A stretch of DNA of 64,000 nucleotides from Verrucomicrobiales bacterium (GCA_028293125.1 JAQGPJ010000103.1:62001-126000); one strand, 5' to 3'. Shown: positions 42,550 to 51,710, counted from the first letter of the stretch. Notes: generated by a model not told the origin, from the sequence alone. Numbers and translations are program-made.

Positions 42550-44301
42550 CTATTTCACCTCCGCCGCGCCTTCTTTGCGTTCGCCGTTCTCCTTTGGCGG
42601 CAACTCCACTCCGGCGGCTTTGGCGGCGGCCTCCGCCTGGACCAAGTGCTCCAGCAGTTCAGGGCCGGGCCGGGGCTGGGAAAGTTCCGCAGCTTTCCGC
42701 AGGCAGGCCAGCGCCGAGGAATAGTCCTTTTTCAGAAAGTGAAACCAGCCCAGGCTGTCGAGGTAGGGCGGATGGTCCTTCACGAGCTCATTGGCGGTCC
42801 GCAGGAGCTCCCCGGCGACATCCAGATTTTTATTTCCTGTCAGCCACAGCCAGCCGAGGTCATTGTAGGCCGGAGCCGCCAGCTCCGGCTTGTTGCGGGG
42901 GGTGCCACCGATGGACTGGCGGTAGCGGGATTCCGCCTCCTCGAGCTTTCCCGCCCGGCGGGCCACTCCAGCCCACGAGTAGTAAAACGCGGCGTCCAGC
43001 AGGCGCGGTGCTCGGGTTTTGGCGATGGACTCCGCCTCCGCCAAGGATTGGAGCGCGGAGGAAAAATCCCCCTTCGCATCCTGCGTGCGCGCCAGCAGGT
43101 AATGAAGGTTGGCGGACTCCGGATTGAAGAAAATACCACGCCTCAGCAGGGTGAAGGCCTCGCCCGGCTGATTGCCCTTCATCAGCTCCGTGGCGGCGGC
43201 GGCATAGTCGCGGGGGTCCCCGCCCTCCAGCCGCAGAACCTCCGCGCGGTGCTTCAGGGATTTGGCGGCGTCCGTGTTTTCATAGAGCGACATGAGCGCC
43301 TTGTGTGAGACCACATCGCCGGCATCCACCGTCACCAGCGCCTCGAACACGGCGGCGGCATCAGCGTCGCGGCCGGCCATGCGCAGGCACTGTCCGAGCT
43401 TTTGCCGCGCCGCCAGATCGCCGGGGCGCAGGGCCGCCGTGCGTTCATAGAGCGGCAGAGCCTTGTCGGCGCGGCGGGCGCGGGCGTAGAAGTCCGCCGC
43501 CTCCGCCAGCACGGTGGGATCGTCACCTGCCAATTCCAGCGCCCGCTCCACGGTCTTGCTGACAATCTCAAAGTGTCTGGCCCGCGTGGCAGGATCGTCC
43601 AAGGGGAAGGCTTCGCGCGCGGAGGTGGAGAGTGAGAGCCAGAAGGAGGGTCCGTTGGAGGATGAGCGCAGCGCCTGCTCCACCACCTCCTGCGCCTTGG
43701 CGCGCTCCTGGGCGGTCAGATAAAGCCGGACCAGATGCCGCACCGCCGTGTCCGAGTCCGGAAATTTGGCCACCGCCTGCCGTGCGGTCTCCACAGCGCA
43801 GGCTTTCCAGCCGGGCGCATGGTTCTGATGCTCCTCCAGAAAGCGGGACAGAGTCAGGAGGGCTCCGGGGCTTTGCGGAAAATCCGCCACCAGTTTCTCC
43901 TGCAGCGCCAGTGCCTCCTCCAGCCGATTCGGGCTGGTGTAAATCCTCACCAGCCGGGCGTTCAGCTCCGGCCCGGTGCCGCTGATCGCCAAGGCCTCCA
44001 GATAAATGGCCAGCGCGGATTCGTCATCGGACTCCCGCTCCAGCCGGCGGGCCTTGTAATAAAGACTGAGCGCCCGGGCGCGGGCTTCGGCGGACGGCGC
44101 TCCGGAAGCCGGTCCCGGCTGGGCGGGCGGGGGCTCCTTTCCGGGCATGACAGAGGCCCATACGGGTGCCTGCAAAGCATCCGCACGGGCCTGTGACCGA
44201 AGGTCTGAAATAAAACAGCCAGCCAGTCCGGCCAAGGAGACAAAGCGGAAAAACAGGACGCGACGGCAGACCGGAGGGACAGCAGGCGACCGGGATTTCA
44301 T
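42550..44301 (-). CDS. Exported TPR-repeat protein
   Basis: A 583-residue protein with an N-terminal signal/anchor (about 14-40; RFVSLAGLAGCFISDL) and a long run of tetratricopeptide repeats (about 75-560) recognisable from the spaced small and large residues (e.g. YYKARRLERESDDESALAIYLEAL near 83, LYERTAALRPGDLAARQKLGQ). Such proteins mediate protein contacts in the periplasm, e.g. in secretion or cell-wall assembly; the partner is unknown. A small ribosomal-protein gene and ffh lie immediately upstream. Confidence 0.8.
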   Translation of the reverse strand: MKSRSPAVPPVCRRVLFFRFVSLAGLAGCFISDLRSQARADALQAPVWASVMPGKEPPPAQPGPASGAPSAEARARALSLYYKARRLERESDDESALAIYLEALAISGTGPELNARLVRIYTSPNRLEEALALQEKLVADFPQSPGALLTLSRFLEEHQNHAPGWKACAVETARQAVAKFPDSDTAVRHLVRLYLTAQERAKAQEVVEQALRSSSNGPSFWLSLSTSAREAFPLDDPATRARHFEIVSKTVERALELAGDDPTVLAEAADFYARARRADKALPLYERTAALRPGDLAARQKLGQCLRMAGRDADAAAVFEALVTVDAGDVVSHKALMSLYENTDAAKSLKHRAEVLRLEGGDPRDYAAAATELMKGNQPGEAFTLLRRGIFFNPESANLHYLLARTQDAKGDFSSALQSLAEAESIAKTRAPRLLDAAFYYSWAGVARRAGKLEEAESRYRQSIGGTPRNKPELAAPAYNDLGWLWLTGNKNLDVAGELLRTANELVKDHPPYLDSLGWFHFLKKDYSSALACLRKAAELSQPRPGPELLEHLVQAEAAAKAAGVELPPKENGERKEGAAEVK

Positions 44302-44319
44302 GCTCCCGAGGCTCAGGGA

Positions 44320-44424
44320 CTAGGACTTGTAGCGCAAGCGCTTCTTGTGGCGGTTGGCACGCATGCGCTTCTTCCGTTTGTGCTTGTTGATCTTGGTCTT
44401 TCTTCTCTTTTTGAGCGATCCCAT
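44320..44424 (-). CDS. Tiny basic bS22-like / AURKAIP1-COX24 domain ribosomal protein
   Basis: A 34-residue peptide, MGSLKKRRKTKINKHKRKKR followed by MRANRHKKRLRYKS, over half Lys/Arg. It matches the short AURKAIP1/COX24 family that is a ribosomal small-subunit protein in mitochondria (mS38) and in some bacteria (bS22). Bacterial genes of this type are often missed because of their size. It sits 149 bases after ffh and 18 bases before the TPR gene, on the same strand. No Shine-Dalgarno is visible; the ATG is the only sensible start. Confidence 0.85.
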   Translation of the reverse strand: MGSLKKRRKTKINKHKRKKRMRANRHKKRLRYKS

Positions 44425-44573
44425 AAATTGAACGTTGTTGCAGGCTGTTCCCGGAACGGGGAGCGGGACTTAAATCGATGACGGCCTGTTTGCAAATCGA
44501 AATCAGTCGTATTTGTAATTTGATTCCGGCGGCTTGGAAGGCCGAAACCTCTCTGCAAAAAGAGGCCGGCGTA

Positions 44574-46100
44574 TTATTTCCGCCGCTTGCCCCCGCCGGG
44601 CCGGCCCATGCTGCCGAATTTGCCAGGGCTGCCCCCACCGCCGCTGTGTTTGCCTCCACCCATGCCGGACATGTTCCCGAGCTTGCTGAAGTCGGGCATT
44701 CCACCGCCGCCGCCGCCCAGACCGCCGAATCCCGGAAATCCGCCGCCGCCACCTCCTCCACCGTCGCCCATGGCTCCCATCATCTTGGCCATGGCTCCCA
44801 TTTTGCCGGGATTGCGCATCATCTTCCGCATGTCACTGAACTGGCTGATCATCATGTTCAACTCGTTGACGGTGCGTCCCGCCCCGGCGGCGATGCGTGC
44901 CCGGCGTTTGGCGTTGAGAATTTCCGGGCGCTTCCGCTCCAAGGGGGTCATGGACAGGATCAGAGCCTCGATGTGGTTCAGCTTTTTGTCATCCACCTGC
45001 CCCTTCATCTCCTTGATCTTGCTGCCCACGCCCGGCAGCAGGCTCAGCAGGCCCATCATGCCGCCCGCGCCGGAGGTCAGCTTCTTCATCATCCGGAGCT
45101 GGCCGAGGAAATCGGTGAAGTCGAAACTCGAGGAGGTCATGCGCTCCATCATCTTCATGGCGTCGGCCTCATCGATGGCCTCCGCCGCCTGCTCCACCAG
45201 GCCCACGATGTCGCCCATGCCCAGAATGCGCTGTGCCATGCGGTCCGGCACAAAGACATCCAGCTGGTTCATTTTTTCGCCCACCCCCGCGAACTTGATG
45301 GGCTGCTGCGTCACCCGGCGCATGGACAGGGCCGCGCCGCCGCGGGCATCACCGTCGAGACGGGTCAGGACGATACCGGTGATGCCGACCGCCTCATGAA
45401 AGGTTTTGGCCACGCTGACAGCCTGCTGGCCGGTGGCGGCGTCGGCCACCAGCAGGATTTCACCGGGATTGAGGAATTTGCGAACCTCCTTCAGCTCCTG
45501 GATCAGGGCCTCGTCCACCTCCTGGCGGCCGGCGGTGTCAAAAATCACCACATTGGCATCCTGCGACTCCAGCCACGAGACTGCGGCCTTGGCGGCCTTG
45601 AGCACGTTTTTCTCTCCGGGGGCAGGCTTGAAGACGGGGACTCCGACCTCCCCCGCCAGAGTGGCCAGCTGATCGATGGCGGCGGGACGGTAAAGGTCCA
45701 AGGCCACCACGACGGGTTTCCGCCCCTCCTTTTTCAGCTTCAGCGCCAGCTTGGCGGACGTCGTGGTCTTTCCGGCACCGTTCAGGCCCACCATGAGGAT
45801 GCGGGCCGGCGGGGTCAGATTCAGGGGGACCTCCTCACCGCCCAGCAGGGCCGTGATTTCGTCGTGGAAAATCTTCACCAGCTGCTGGCCGGGGGTCACG
45901 CTCTTCAGCACCTCCTGGCCGAGGGCCTTCTCCTTCACGGCGGCCAGGAAATCACGGGTGACCCCGAAGTCCACATCCGCCTCCAGCAGCGCCAGCCGCA
46001 CATCGCGCAGAGCGTCCGTGACGTTGCTTTCGCTGATTTTACCGAGTCCCCGCAGACGGCGGAAAACTCCTTCAAATTTTTCTGTCAGATTACCAAACAT
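44574..46100 (-). CDS. ffh: Signal recognition particle protein Ffh
   Basis: A 508-residue SRP54-type GTPase that escorts nascent membrane proteins to the membrane. N domain 1-90, G domain about 95-295 with GLNGAGKTT (105-113), DLYRPAA (135-141), DTAGR (188-192) and TRLDGDARGG, then a Met-rich M domain (MMERMTSSSF... through RMTSSS-type repeats) that binds signal peptides and 4.5S RNA. The Gly/Pro-rich tail (about 440-508) is long. Overlaps nothing; it starts 18 bases after the polysaccharide deacetylase stop, so both are likely one operon. No SRP RNA was identified beside it. Confidence 0.97.
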   Translation of the reverse strand: MFGNLTEKFEGVFRRLRGLGKISESNVTDALRDVRLALLEADVDFGVTRDFLAAVKEKALGQEVLKSVTPGQQLVKIFHDEITALLGGEEVPLNLTPPARILMVGLNGAGKTTTSAKLALKLKKEGRKPVVVALDLYRPAAIDQLATLAGEVGVPVFKPAPGEKNVLKAAKAAVSWLESQDANVVIFDTAGRQEVDEALIQELKEVRKFLNPGEILLVADAATGQQAVSVAKTFHEAVGITGIVLTRLDGDARGGAALSMRRVTQQPIKFAGVGEKMNQLDVFVPDRMAQRILGMGDIVGLVEQAAEAIDEADAMKMMERMTSSSFDFTDFLGQLRMMKKLTSGAGGMMGLLSLLPGVGSKIKEMKGQVDDKKLNHIEALILSMTPLERKRPEILNAKRRARIAAGAGRTVNELNMMISQFSDMRKMMRNPGKMGAMAKMMGAMGDGGGGGGGGFPGFGGLGGGGGGMPDFSKLGNMSGMGGGKHSGGGGSPGKFGSMGRPGGGKRRK

Positions 46101-46118
46101 AGCGGTGAGGGGAAAAAA

Positions 46119-47615
46119 TCAGCGGGGAGAATGGGCCGGCTTGCCGGCGGGAGTGGAGACCTGGCGTTCCATCCCTGGAGCAGGAGGCGCCGCATGGGCC
46201 GGTGGCTGGGCGGCAGACGGGGAGGAGGGGGAAGGCGGCACCGGAACCGACGCCGGCGGGACGGCCGGAGTGGCGGAATCGGCGGCCGCCGGGTCCTCGG
46301 GTGAGGTCATGAGCTCCCCAGCCCTGGGGGTTTCCAGCACCGGGGGTGGTTCCGGCAGATAATACGCCACCAGATCCACGCCGAAGCGCCAGTTCACGGC
46401 GTCGGGCTTGGGCTCGGTGGTGCGTTTGAAGATCACAAACACCTGGCAGTCATTGGAGCGCAGCGCCTCCTTCAGGCGGTAACGGATGCGCCCTGCGCCT
46501 GGATCGAACTCCGCAGGCACAGGACCGAAGCCGGCGATCTTCATTTTAATGGAGGCGGGATCGATATTCTGGAGCTTGGAGACGTCCACCTCGATCAGTG
46601 GCAGCCGGTCCGCCACGGTAGCGTCGGATTTCGGTGTGGTGGACACCAGGGCCTCGCCCTCGGGACCGCCCAGCAGGGCTTTGACAATGTCCCCCTCCGA
46701 AGTGCCTCGCGAGCTGATGGCGCGGCGGAAATTGGCGTCCTTCGGGTCCTTTCCGTAAATGATGTAGCGGGGCAGCGCCGTGGCCGGGGTGTCCCATGTG
46801 ACGCGGGCGGGATTGACGGTGAAGAGCGCCTCATAACCTGCCTCCAAGCCAATGCCGCGGTCCAGCTCCGTATTGATCCCGCCCGGATAAGCATAGGTGC
46901 GCACCGGCGTGCCGGTCAAATCCTCCAGAAACTGTTTGGAAACCTGCATTTCCGTCCGCACAAAAGCCTCAAACCCGGCTGGCCCCTTGTTTTTCTCCCG
47001 GCGCAAGGCCGGGCCCACTTTATGGCTGACGCTGTGGCTGCCCACCTCCGCGCCGTTGGCCATGAGCTCTTGGATTTCCGGCGTGGTCAGAGCGCGGCCA
47101 CCCCCGTTGACGTAGTTTTTATAAAGGAAAATGGTGAAGGGGTAGCCGTATTCCTTCAGCACCGGCAGCGCCAGCTGGTAAACGCTCTTCCAGCCATCAT
47201 CCATGGTGATGACCACGGAGGGGTCCGGGATGTCCTTCTCCCCCCGCCGCCAGGCTAGAAAGTCCGACATGCGGATCACGGTCAGCCGCGCGTCCTTCAG
47301 AGCCTGCATCTGCTCGCGGAAGCGGTCGATATTGAGCTGCATATCCTGCTTGGGATTGCCGGTCACGAACTCGTGGTACCCCAGCACGCTCACTTGGGCG
47401 GACTTGTTGATGGTCAGCTCGGGAACGGCGGGATCGATCTCCACCTCCGGCGCGGCGGGCTGGGCGGGTTCGGCCACAATTTCCGGCAGGGCCTGGATTT
47501 TGGGTGGGGGCGGGACAGGCCTGAGGCGGTCGCAGGATCCCAGCAGCAGGCTGACTCCGCCCAGCACGGCAAGGCGGCGGACGCAGGCGGAAAAGTTTCC
47601 GGAAAAAGAGGGCAT
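46119..47615 (-). CDS. Lipoprotein polysaccharide deacetylase (CE4 fold)
   Basis: A 498-residue lipoprotein (lipobox LLGSC with C28). The NodB-type catalytic domain is about 75-260: TMDDGW with D139/D140 as metal and catalytic aspartates and H194-SVS-H198 as metal histidines, followed by VRTYAYPGG. Such enzymes remove acetyl groups from peptidoglycan or poly-N-acetylglucosamine. The C-terminal about 200 residues form a second, beta-rich domain and a Pro/Ala tail of unknown role. Its gene ends 18 bases before ffh. Confidence 0.9.
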   Translation of the reverse strand: MPSFSGNFSACVRRLAVLGGVSLLLGSCDRLRPVPPPPKIQALPEIVAEPAQPAAPEVEIDPAVPELTINKSAQVSVLGYHEFVTGNPKQDMQLNIDRFREQMQALKDARLTVIRMSDFLAWRRGEKDIPDPSVVITMDDGWKSVYQLALPVLKEYGYPFTIFLYKNYVNGGGRALTTPEIQELMANGAEVGSHSVSHKVGPALRREKNKGPAGFEAFVRTEMQVSKQFLEDLTGTPVRTYAYPGGINTELDRGIGLEAGYEALFTVNPARVTWDTPATALPRYIIYGKDPKDANFRRAISSRGTSEGDIVKALLGGPEGEALVSTTPKSDATVADRLPLIEVDVSKLQNIDPASIKMKIAGFGPVPAEFDPGAGRIRYRLKEALRSNDCQVFVIFKRTTEPKPDAVNWRFGVDLVAYYLPEPPPVLETPRAGELMTSPEDPAAADSATPAVPPASVPVPPSPSSPSAAQPPAHAAPPAPGMERQVSTPAGKPAHSPR

Positions 47616-47776
47616 CGCGGGGAGAGGGGCGCAGCGGAAGCCTGAACCTTAACGGACCCGCCCGCGTTTGCAATGCGCCCCTGTCAGGGATTTTGGCCCC
47701 CTGGCCGCTTCGGAAATCCAGGGTGCGGAGAGCCCTTGGGCTGCGCTGTTCAGCCCTCCGCGGCCAGTCAGGCGGT

Positions 47777-48739
47777 TCAGGCCAGGCCCACCGCCTTCCG
47801 CACCCGGTCAAGCGTCGGGCGGGCCACGGCGCGGGCGCGTTCGGCTCCGTCGCGCAGGACTTTCTGGACATAGGCGGGATCGGCCACCAGCTCCGCGCGG
47901 CGGCGGCGGGGCTCCTCGAATTTGGTCCAGATGGCCTCGAACAGCCGCTTTTTGAAGTCGCCGTACCCGGTGCCGCCGCTGCGGAACTGGTTTTCCATCA
48001 AGGCCACGGCGTCGGCGTCGGCGACCAGGCGGTAAAGCGTCAGGATCAGGGAGTTTTCCGGATCTTTGGGCTCCTCCACCGGGGTGGAGTCCGTCTGGAT
48101 GCTCATCACCTTCTTTTTGAGCGCCTTCTCCTCCTCGAAAATCGCCAGAATGTTGCCATAGCTCTTGCTCATCTTCTGGCCATCCGTGCCGGGCACCACC
48201 GCCGTCTCCTCGCGGATGCGGGGCTCCGGGATTTTGAGGATGTCTCCGTAGGTATGGTTGAGAGTTTTGGCGATGTCGCGGGTGACCTCGACGTGCTGCT
48301 TCTGGTCCTTCCCCACCGGCACCACCTGGCTGTCATAAATCAGGATGTCCGCCGCCATCAGCACCGGATAGGCGAACAGACCGTGCGTGGCCTCCATCCC
48401 GCGCGCGGTTTTGTCCTTGTAGGAATGACACCGCTCCAACAGCCCCATGGGGGTCACGGTGCTCAGAATCCAGGACAGCTCGCAGACCTCGGGCACATCG
48501 CTCTGGCGGAAGAACACTGCTTTGACCGGATCCAGCCCGCAGGCGAGGAAATCGAGGGCCAGATCCAGTGAGTGGCTCCGGAGCGCCGCCGGATCGTGGA
48601 TACTGGTGAGGGAGTGATAGTCGGCGATGAAATAAAAAGCCTCGCCCTCATGCTGCAGACGCAGGGCCGGCTCCATCATGCCGAAGTAATTCCCCAGATG
48701 AAGCCGCCCGGAAGGCTGAAGTCCCGAAAGTATGCGCAT
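47777..48739 (-). CDS. trpS: Tryptophan-tRNA ligase
   Basis: A 320-residue class I aminoacyl-tRNA synthetase. The signature HLGN (14-17) and KMSKS (189-193) bind ATP; ADIL(I)YDSQVVPVGKDQKQH is the tryptophan-site region near 130. Length is normal for TrpS. It leads a block of genes on the minus strand that runs to mutM. Confidence 0.97.
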   Translation of the reverse strand: MRILSGLQPSGRLHLGNYFGMMEPALRLQHEGEAFYFIADYHSLTSIHDPAALRSHSLDLALDFLACGLDPVKAVFFRQSDVPEVCELSWILSTVTPMGLLERCHSYKDKTARGMEATHGLFAYPVLMAADILIYDSQVVPVGKDQKQHVEVTRDIAKTLNHTYGDILKIPEPRIREETAVVPGTDGQKMSKSYGNILAIFEEEKALKKKVMSIQTDSTPVEEPKDPENSLILTLYRLVADADAVALMENQFRSGGTGYGDFKKRLFEAIWTKFEEPRRRRAELVADPAYVQKVLRDGAERARAVARPTLDRVRKAVGLA

Positions 48740-48845
48740 AGCCGGCCATCCTTGACGCCGCCCGGCGGGGTGTCAATCGCCCTGCGTCTTTTCTCCACCG
48801 GGCGGCACCGGTTTCCCTCATTCCGTCCGCCATGCGCCGGCATGG

Positions 48846-48857
48846 ACGTTATAACGT
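48846..48857. promoter_or_regulatory. 12-base palindrome in divergent promoter region
   Basis: ACGTTATAACGT is a perfect palindrome between trpS (minus) and the HPS-family gene (plus). It could be an operator for either gene. A 12-base perfect palindrome in a 237-base gap is uncommon but not impossible by chance. Confidence 0.3.
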
Positions 48858-48976
48858 GGAAAATGTTACTTAAATTTTCATTTCAAATCTGGACGATGTG
48901 ATAAAAGAGGCCTATCAATAGAGTGAAGCCTCACTGACCGGCCAACACCCCGGTTCAGCGCTGTTCCGAAACGCTT

Positions 48977-49672
48977 ATGAAGCCTATTGTCCAAATTTCC
49001 CTCGACCTGACAAACATCGACGAAGCCCTGGAGACCGCCGCCCTGGCCATGAGGGCGGGCGTGGACTGGCTGGAGGCGGGCACCCCGCTGATTCTGGCGG
49101 AGGGGCTTCACGGCGTCCGGGCCCTGCGGAAGGCTTTTCCCGGCGTGCCCATCGTGGCGGACCTGAAGACCATGGACGGCGGCTACCTGGAGGCCGAGAT
49201 GATGGCCAAAGCGGGCGCCACCCATGTGGTGGTCATGGCACGGGCCCACGCCGAGACCATCAAGTGCGTGGTCAAAGCGGGGGCCGATTTCGGATGCAAA
49301 GTGATGGGGGATAATATGATCTGTCCTGACATGGTGGAGGGCGCGAAATTTTTGGAGGGCCTGGGCTGTGACTATGTCATCCACCATATCGGCTACGATG
49401 AGCGGCGGGGCATTGCCGCCGCCGGGCACCGCATGCCGAGTCCGATGGACCAGCTGCGGGAGGTGGTGCGGGCGGTCAACATCCCGGTGCAGGCGGTGGG
49501 AGGATTGAGTCTCGAGCAGGCCATCGAATGCCCGCGGCACGGGGCGCCCCTGGTGGTGCTGGGCGCGCCGCTGACCATCGACGCCGACGCTTTCAAAACG
49601 GCGGACGGGGATCTTGAGGCCTCGCTCCGGCTCATCTGTGATGCCGTCCATGCCCAATCCGTAATCCGGTGA
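48977..49672 (+). CDS. HPS/KGPDC-family enzyme (OMP-decarboxylase superfamily)
   Basis: A 231-residue TIM-barrel enzyme. The superfamily's DxKxxD motif is D62-L-K64-T-M-D67 and opens the Mg2+ site; VIHHIGYDERRG and VGGLS follow. The closest families are 3-hexulose-6-phosphate synthase, which joins formaldehyde to ribulose 5-phosphate, and 3-keto-L-gulonate 6-phosphate decarboxylase. The usual partner of the first, 6-phospho-3-hexuloisomerase, is not nearby. The gene is translationally coupled (GTGA overlap) with an acyltransferase-like membrane protein, an unusual partner. Which reaction it runs is open. Confidence 0.85.
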   Translation: MKPIVQISLDLTNIDEALETAALAMRAGVDWLEAGTPLILAEGLHGVRALRKAFPGVPIVADLKTMDGGYLEAEMMAKAGATHVVVMARAHAETIKCVVKAGADFGCKVMGDNMICPDMVEGAKFLEGLGCDYVIHHIGYDERRGIAAAGHRMPSPMDQLREVVRAVNIPVQAVGGLSLEQAIECPRHGAPLVVLGAPLTIDADAFKTADGDLEASLRLICDAVHAQSVIR

Positions 49673-50985
49673 AAACCCCGCCTCCGCACAGTCTTCTCCG
49701 CGGCGCCGGCTGGCTCTTCGCAAGGAAGCCGCCTCACCCAAGGGAGGAGACCGTGTCCGGGGTGGACCGCATTGTGAAGGCCAGGCTGGCCATGCTCACC
49801 GTGACGGACGGCAAGGCCCGGGCCGTCGGTGAAACCCCGCAGTCCCGGCTGAACTCCCTGGACCAGTTCCGGGGTTATACCGTGGCCGCCATGTTCGCGG
49901 TGAATTTTCTGGGCGGCTATGCGGCTACGCCGGCCCTGCTGCGGCACCACAACACCTGGTGCAGCTTCGCGGACATGGTCATGCCCCAGTTCTTTTTCGC
50001 GGCGGGCATGGCGCTGCGGCTGGTGATGCTGCGGGAGACCAGGCACCACGGCCGCGCAGCGGCCCTGCACCGGGGGCTCCGGCGGGGACTGGCCCTGATG
50101 GTGCTGGGATTTGTGTGGTATGGTCCAAGGGGTTTTGAAACTTGGGAACGCCTCTCCACGGCCTCCGGTTTTGATATCACCCGGAATGTGTTTCTGACCT
50201 CCGCTTTTCAGGCTCTGACCCACATCGGCGCCACCTCCCTCTGGGTGCTGCCGGTGATCGCGGGCTCGGTCCGGTCCCGGCTGCTGTGGATGCTGGCATC
50301 CGCCGGGCTGCACGCCGGGCTGTCCTATGCCATCTGGTACAAAACGCTGTTCATCTGGGGCGTCATCGACGGCGGGCCGCTGGGGTTCCTAACTTGGGCC
50401 CTGCCCTTCCTGGCGGGCTCCCTGGCTCTGGACGCGGTGCGCGGGAATGCATCCGTCCCCCAGGCTTCACAGGCATCCCTGGCAGCCGGTGACGGGGAGC
50501 CCCAAAGCGCGGCGGATTCATCCGTGGCATCCCTTGGAAAGCCACGGTCCCCGCTGAATGTCATCCTTTGGGGGGCGGCGGCGCTTATGGCCATGGGGTA
50601 TGGCCTGGCGTGTTTCACCGGGGGCGGAACGCTGGCTGCTCCACCGTTTGTCCATCCCTGGCATCCCGCCGACATGTGGACCATGAGCCAGAAGGCGGGC
50701 AGCGTGTCCTACCTCGCCTTCTCCGCCGGGTTCTCCCTGGCCATTTTCGCCTTCTTCCACTGGTGGAGCGACCTGCGGGGGCGCTCCACCACTCTTTTCG
50801 CCGATCTGGGCCGCAACGCCCTCGCCGCCTACCTCATTCACTCGGTGGTCATGAACGGCACGGAGCATCTCGGTCCCCGGACCTCCCCTCTGTGGTGGGC
50901 GGTCTGCCTTTCCACCGTTGGCTTTCTGCTCAGCTGGGCGTTCACCCGGTGGCTGAATGAGCGGAAAATTTTCCTGAGGCTGTAA
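49669..50985 (+). CDS. Multi-pass membrane protein of the HGSNAT/DUF5009 acyltransferase type
   Basis: A membrane protein of up to 438 residues with about ten helices. RLNSLDQFRGYTVAAMFAVNF is the usual opening of the heparan-alpha-glucosaminide N-acetyltransferase-like group (LDxFRG), and a conserved His region (RHHNTWCSFADMVMPQFFFA) follows. Such proteins move acyl groups across the membrane on to sugars. The open frame starts with GTG at 49669 inside the preceding stop, but a very strong AGGGAGGAG (49741-49749) sits just before GTG at 49753 and GTG at 49762, so the true start may be there. The membrane part begins at about residue 65. Confidence 0.8.
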   Translation: MKTPPPHSLLRGAGWLFARKPPHPREETVSGVDRIVKARLAMLTVTDGKARAVGETPQSRLNSLDQFRGYTVAAMFAVNFLGGYAATPALLRHHNTWCSFADMVMPQFFFAAGMALRLVMLRETRHHGRAAALHRGLRRGLALMVLGFVWYGPRGFETWERLSTASGFDITRNVFLTSAFQALTHIGATSLWVLPVIAGSVRSRLLWMLASAGLHAGLSYAIWYKTLFIWGVIDGGPLGFLTWALPFLAGSLALDAVRGNASVPQASQASLAAGDGEPQSAADSSVASLGKPRSPLNVILWGAAALMAMGYGLACFTGGGTLAAPPFVHPWHPADMWTMSQKAGSVSYLAFSAGFSLAIFAFFHWWSDLRGRSTTLFADLGRNALAAYLIHSVVMNGTEHLGPRTSPLWWAVCLSTVGFLLSWAFTRWLNERKIFLRL

Positions 50986-51071
50986 GCCCCTATATGCCCA
51001 TCCAGCTTTGCAGCCGGGAGGAAAAACTCAGGCAGGCCAAAGCCGAAGCGTCCGCCGGCCGCCTTTCCACC

Positions 51072-51710
51072 TTATTTCCTCTGCTTCAGCCACGACGCCT
51101 TTTTGGCGGTCTGCGGAGTGGTCACCGGCATATTGCGGACTTTGGCGGCGGCGGCGGCCTCCTGCGGAGTCGGCGCGGCGGTTCCCTGGGCGATCCCCGG
51201 CTGGAACTCCCCATCGCTCTGCGTTACCGGCATGATGGGCTGCACCGTTCCTTTGATTTCCATTGGCTGTTCGGCGCTTTCTCCTTTCTGAGGGTCATAG
51301 GAAAAGGCCACGATGCGCTTGGCGTACCGGGGATCCTTCAGGGCTCCAGGGTAAAACAACCGGCGGACCAGTTTACCGTCACGGTTCTTGAGCTCCTCCC
51401 ACATCAGTTGCCGGGTGTTGGGGTCATAATGATAGCTCATGGTGCCCCTCTTGTTTTGGCGTCCGTCAAAAAGCCGGCCGGAGAGCGGACGCCCCTGATC
51501 ATCCACCGTAAACTCCCGTATCTCCGTGAGGATGTCGTCCTTGCTGTAAGTCTCCTGCCTCACAATGAGCGAATTTCCCATTTTCTGGGTTTCCGTGCGC
51601 TGTCCGTCCCGGTGGAAAAACTTTTTCCCATAGGCCTGAATGGCCTCCTGGGCGAGAGAGGCACCGCCGGAAAGGAGCAGCAGCGCCGGAAGGATCGGAA
51701 AAAACTTCAT
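51072..51710 (-). CDS. Secreted protein of unknown function
   Basis: A 212-residue exported protein with signal peptide MKFFPILPALLLLSGGASLA. The body is beta-rich with repeats reminiscent of toxin/MORN-like strands (e.g. GRPLSGRLFDGRQNKRG, SYHYDPNTRQLMWEE), and the C-terminal 60 residues are rich in Ala, Pro and Thr and probably disordered. I cannot assign a family. It is flanked by the acyltransferase-like gene and a nucleoside symporter, with which it has no obvious link. Confidence 0.65.
   Translation of the reverse strand: MKFFPILPALLLLSGGASLAQEAIQAYGKKFFHRDGQRTETQKMGNSLIVRQETYSKDDILTEIREFTVDDQGRPLSGRLFDGRQNKRGTMSYHYDPNTRQLMWEELKNRDGKLVRRLFYPGALKDPRYAKRIVAFSYDPQKGESAEQPMEIKGTVQPIMPVTQSDGEFQPGIAQGTAAPTPQEAAAAAKVRNMPVTTPQTAKKASWLKQRK

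Noticed and set aside
44425-44573. Signal recognition particle RNA next to ffh
   Set aside because: No GGAAGCA/GNRA-type hairpin of the right form; only a weak hairpin (CCTCT/AGAGG) is present.
44478-46304. Plus-strand frame opposite ffh
   Set aside because: His/Leu-rich shadow; the minus strand is unmistakable Ffh.
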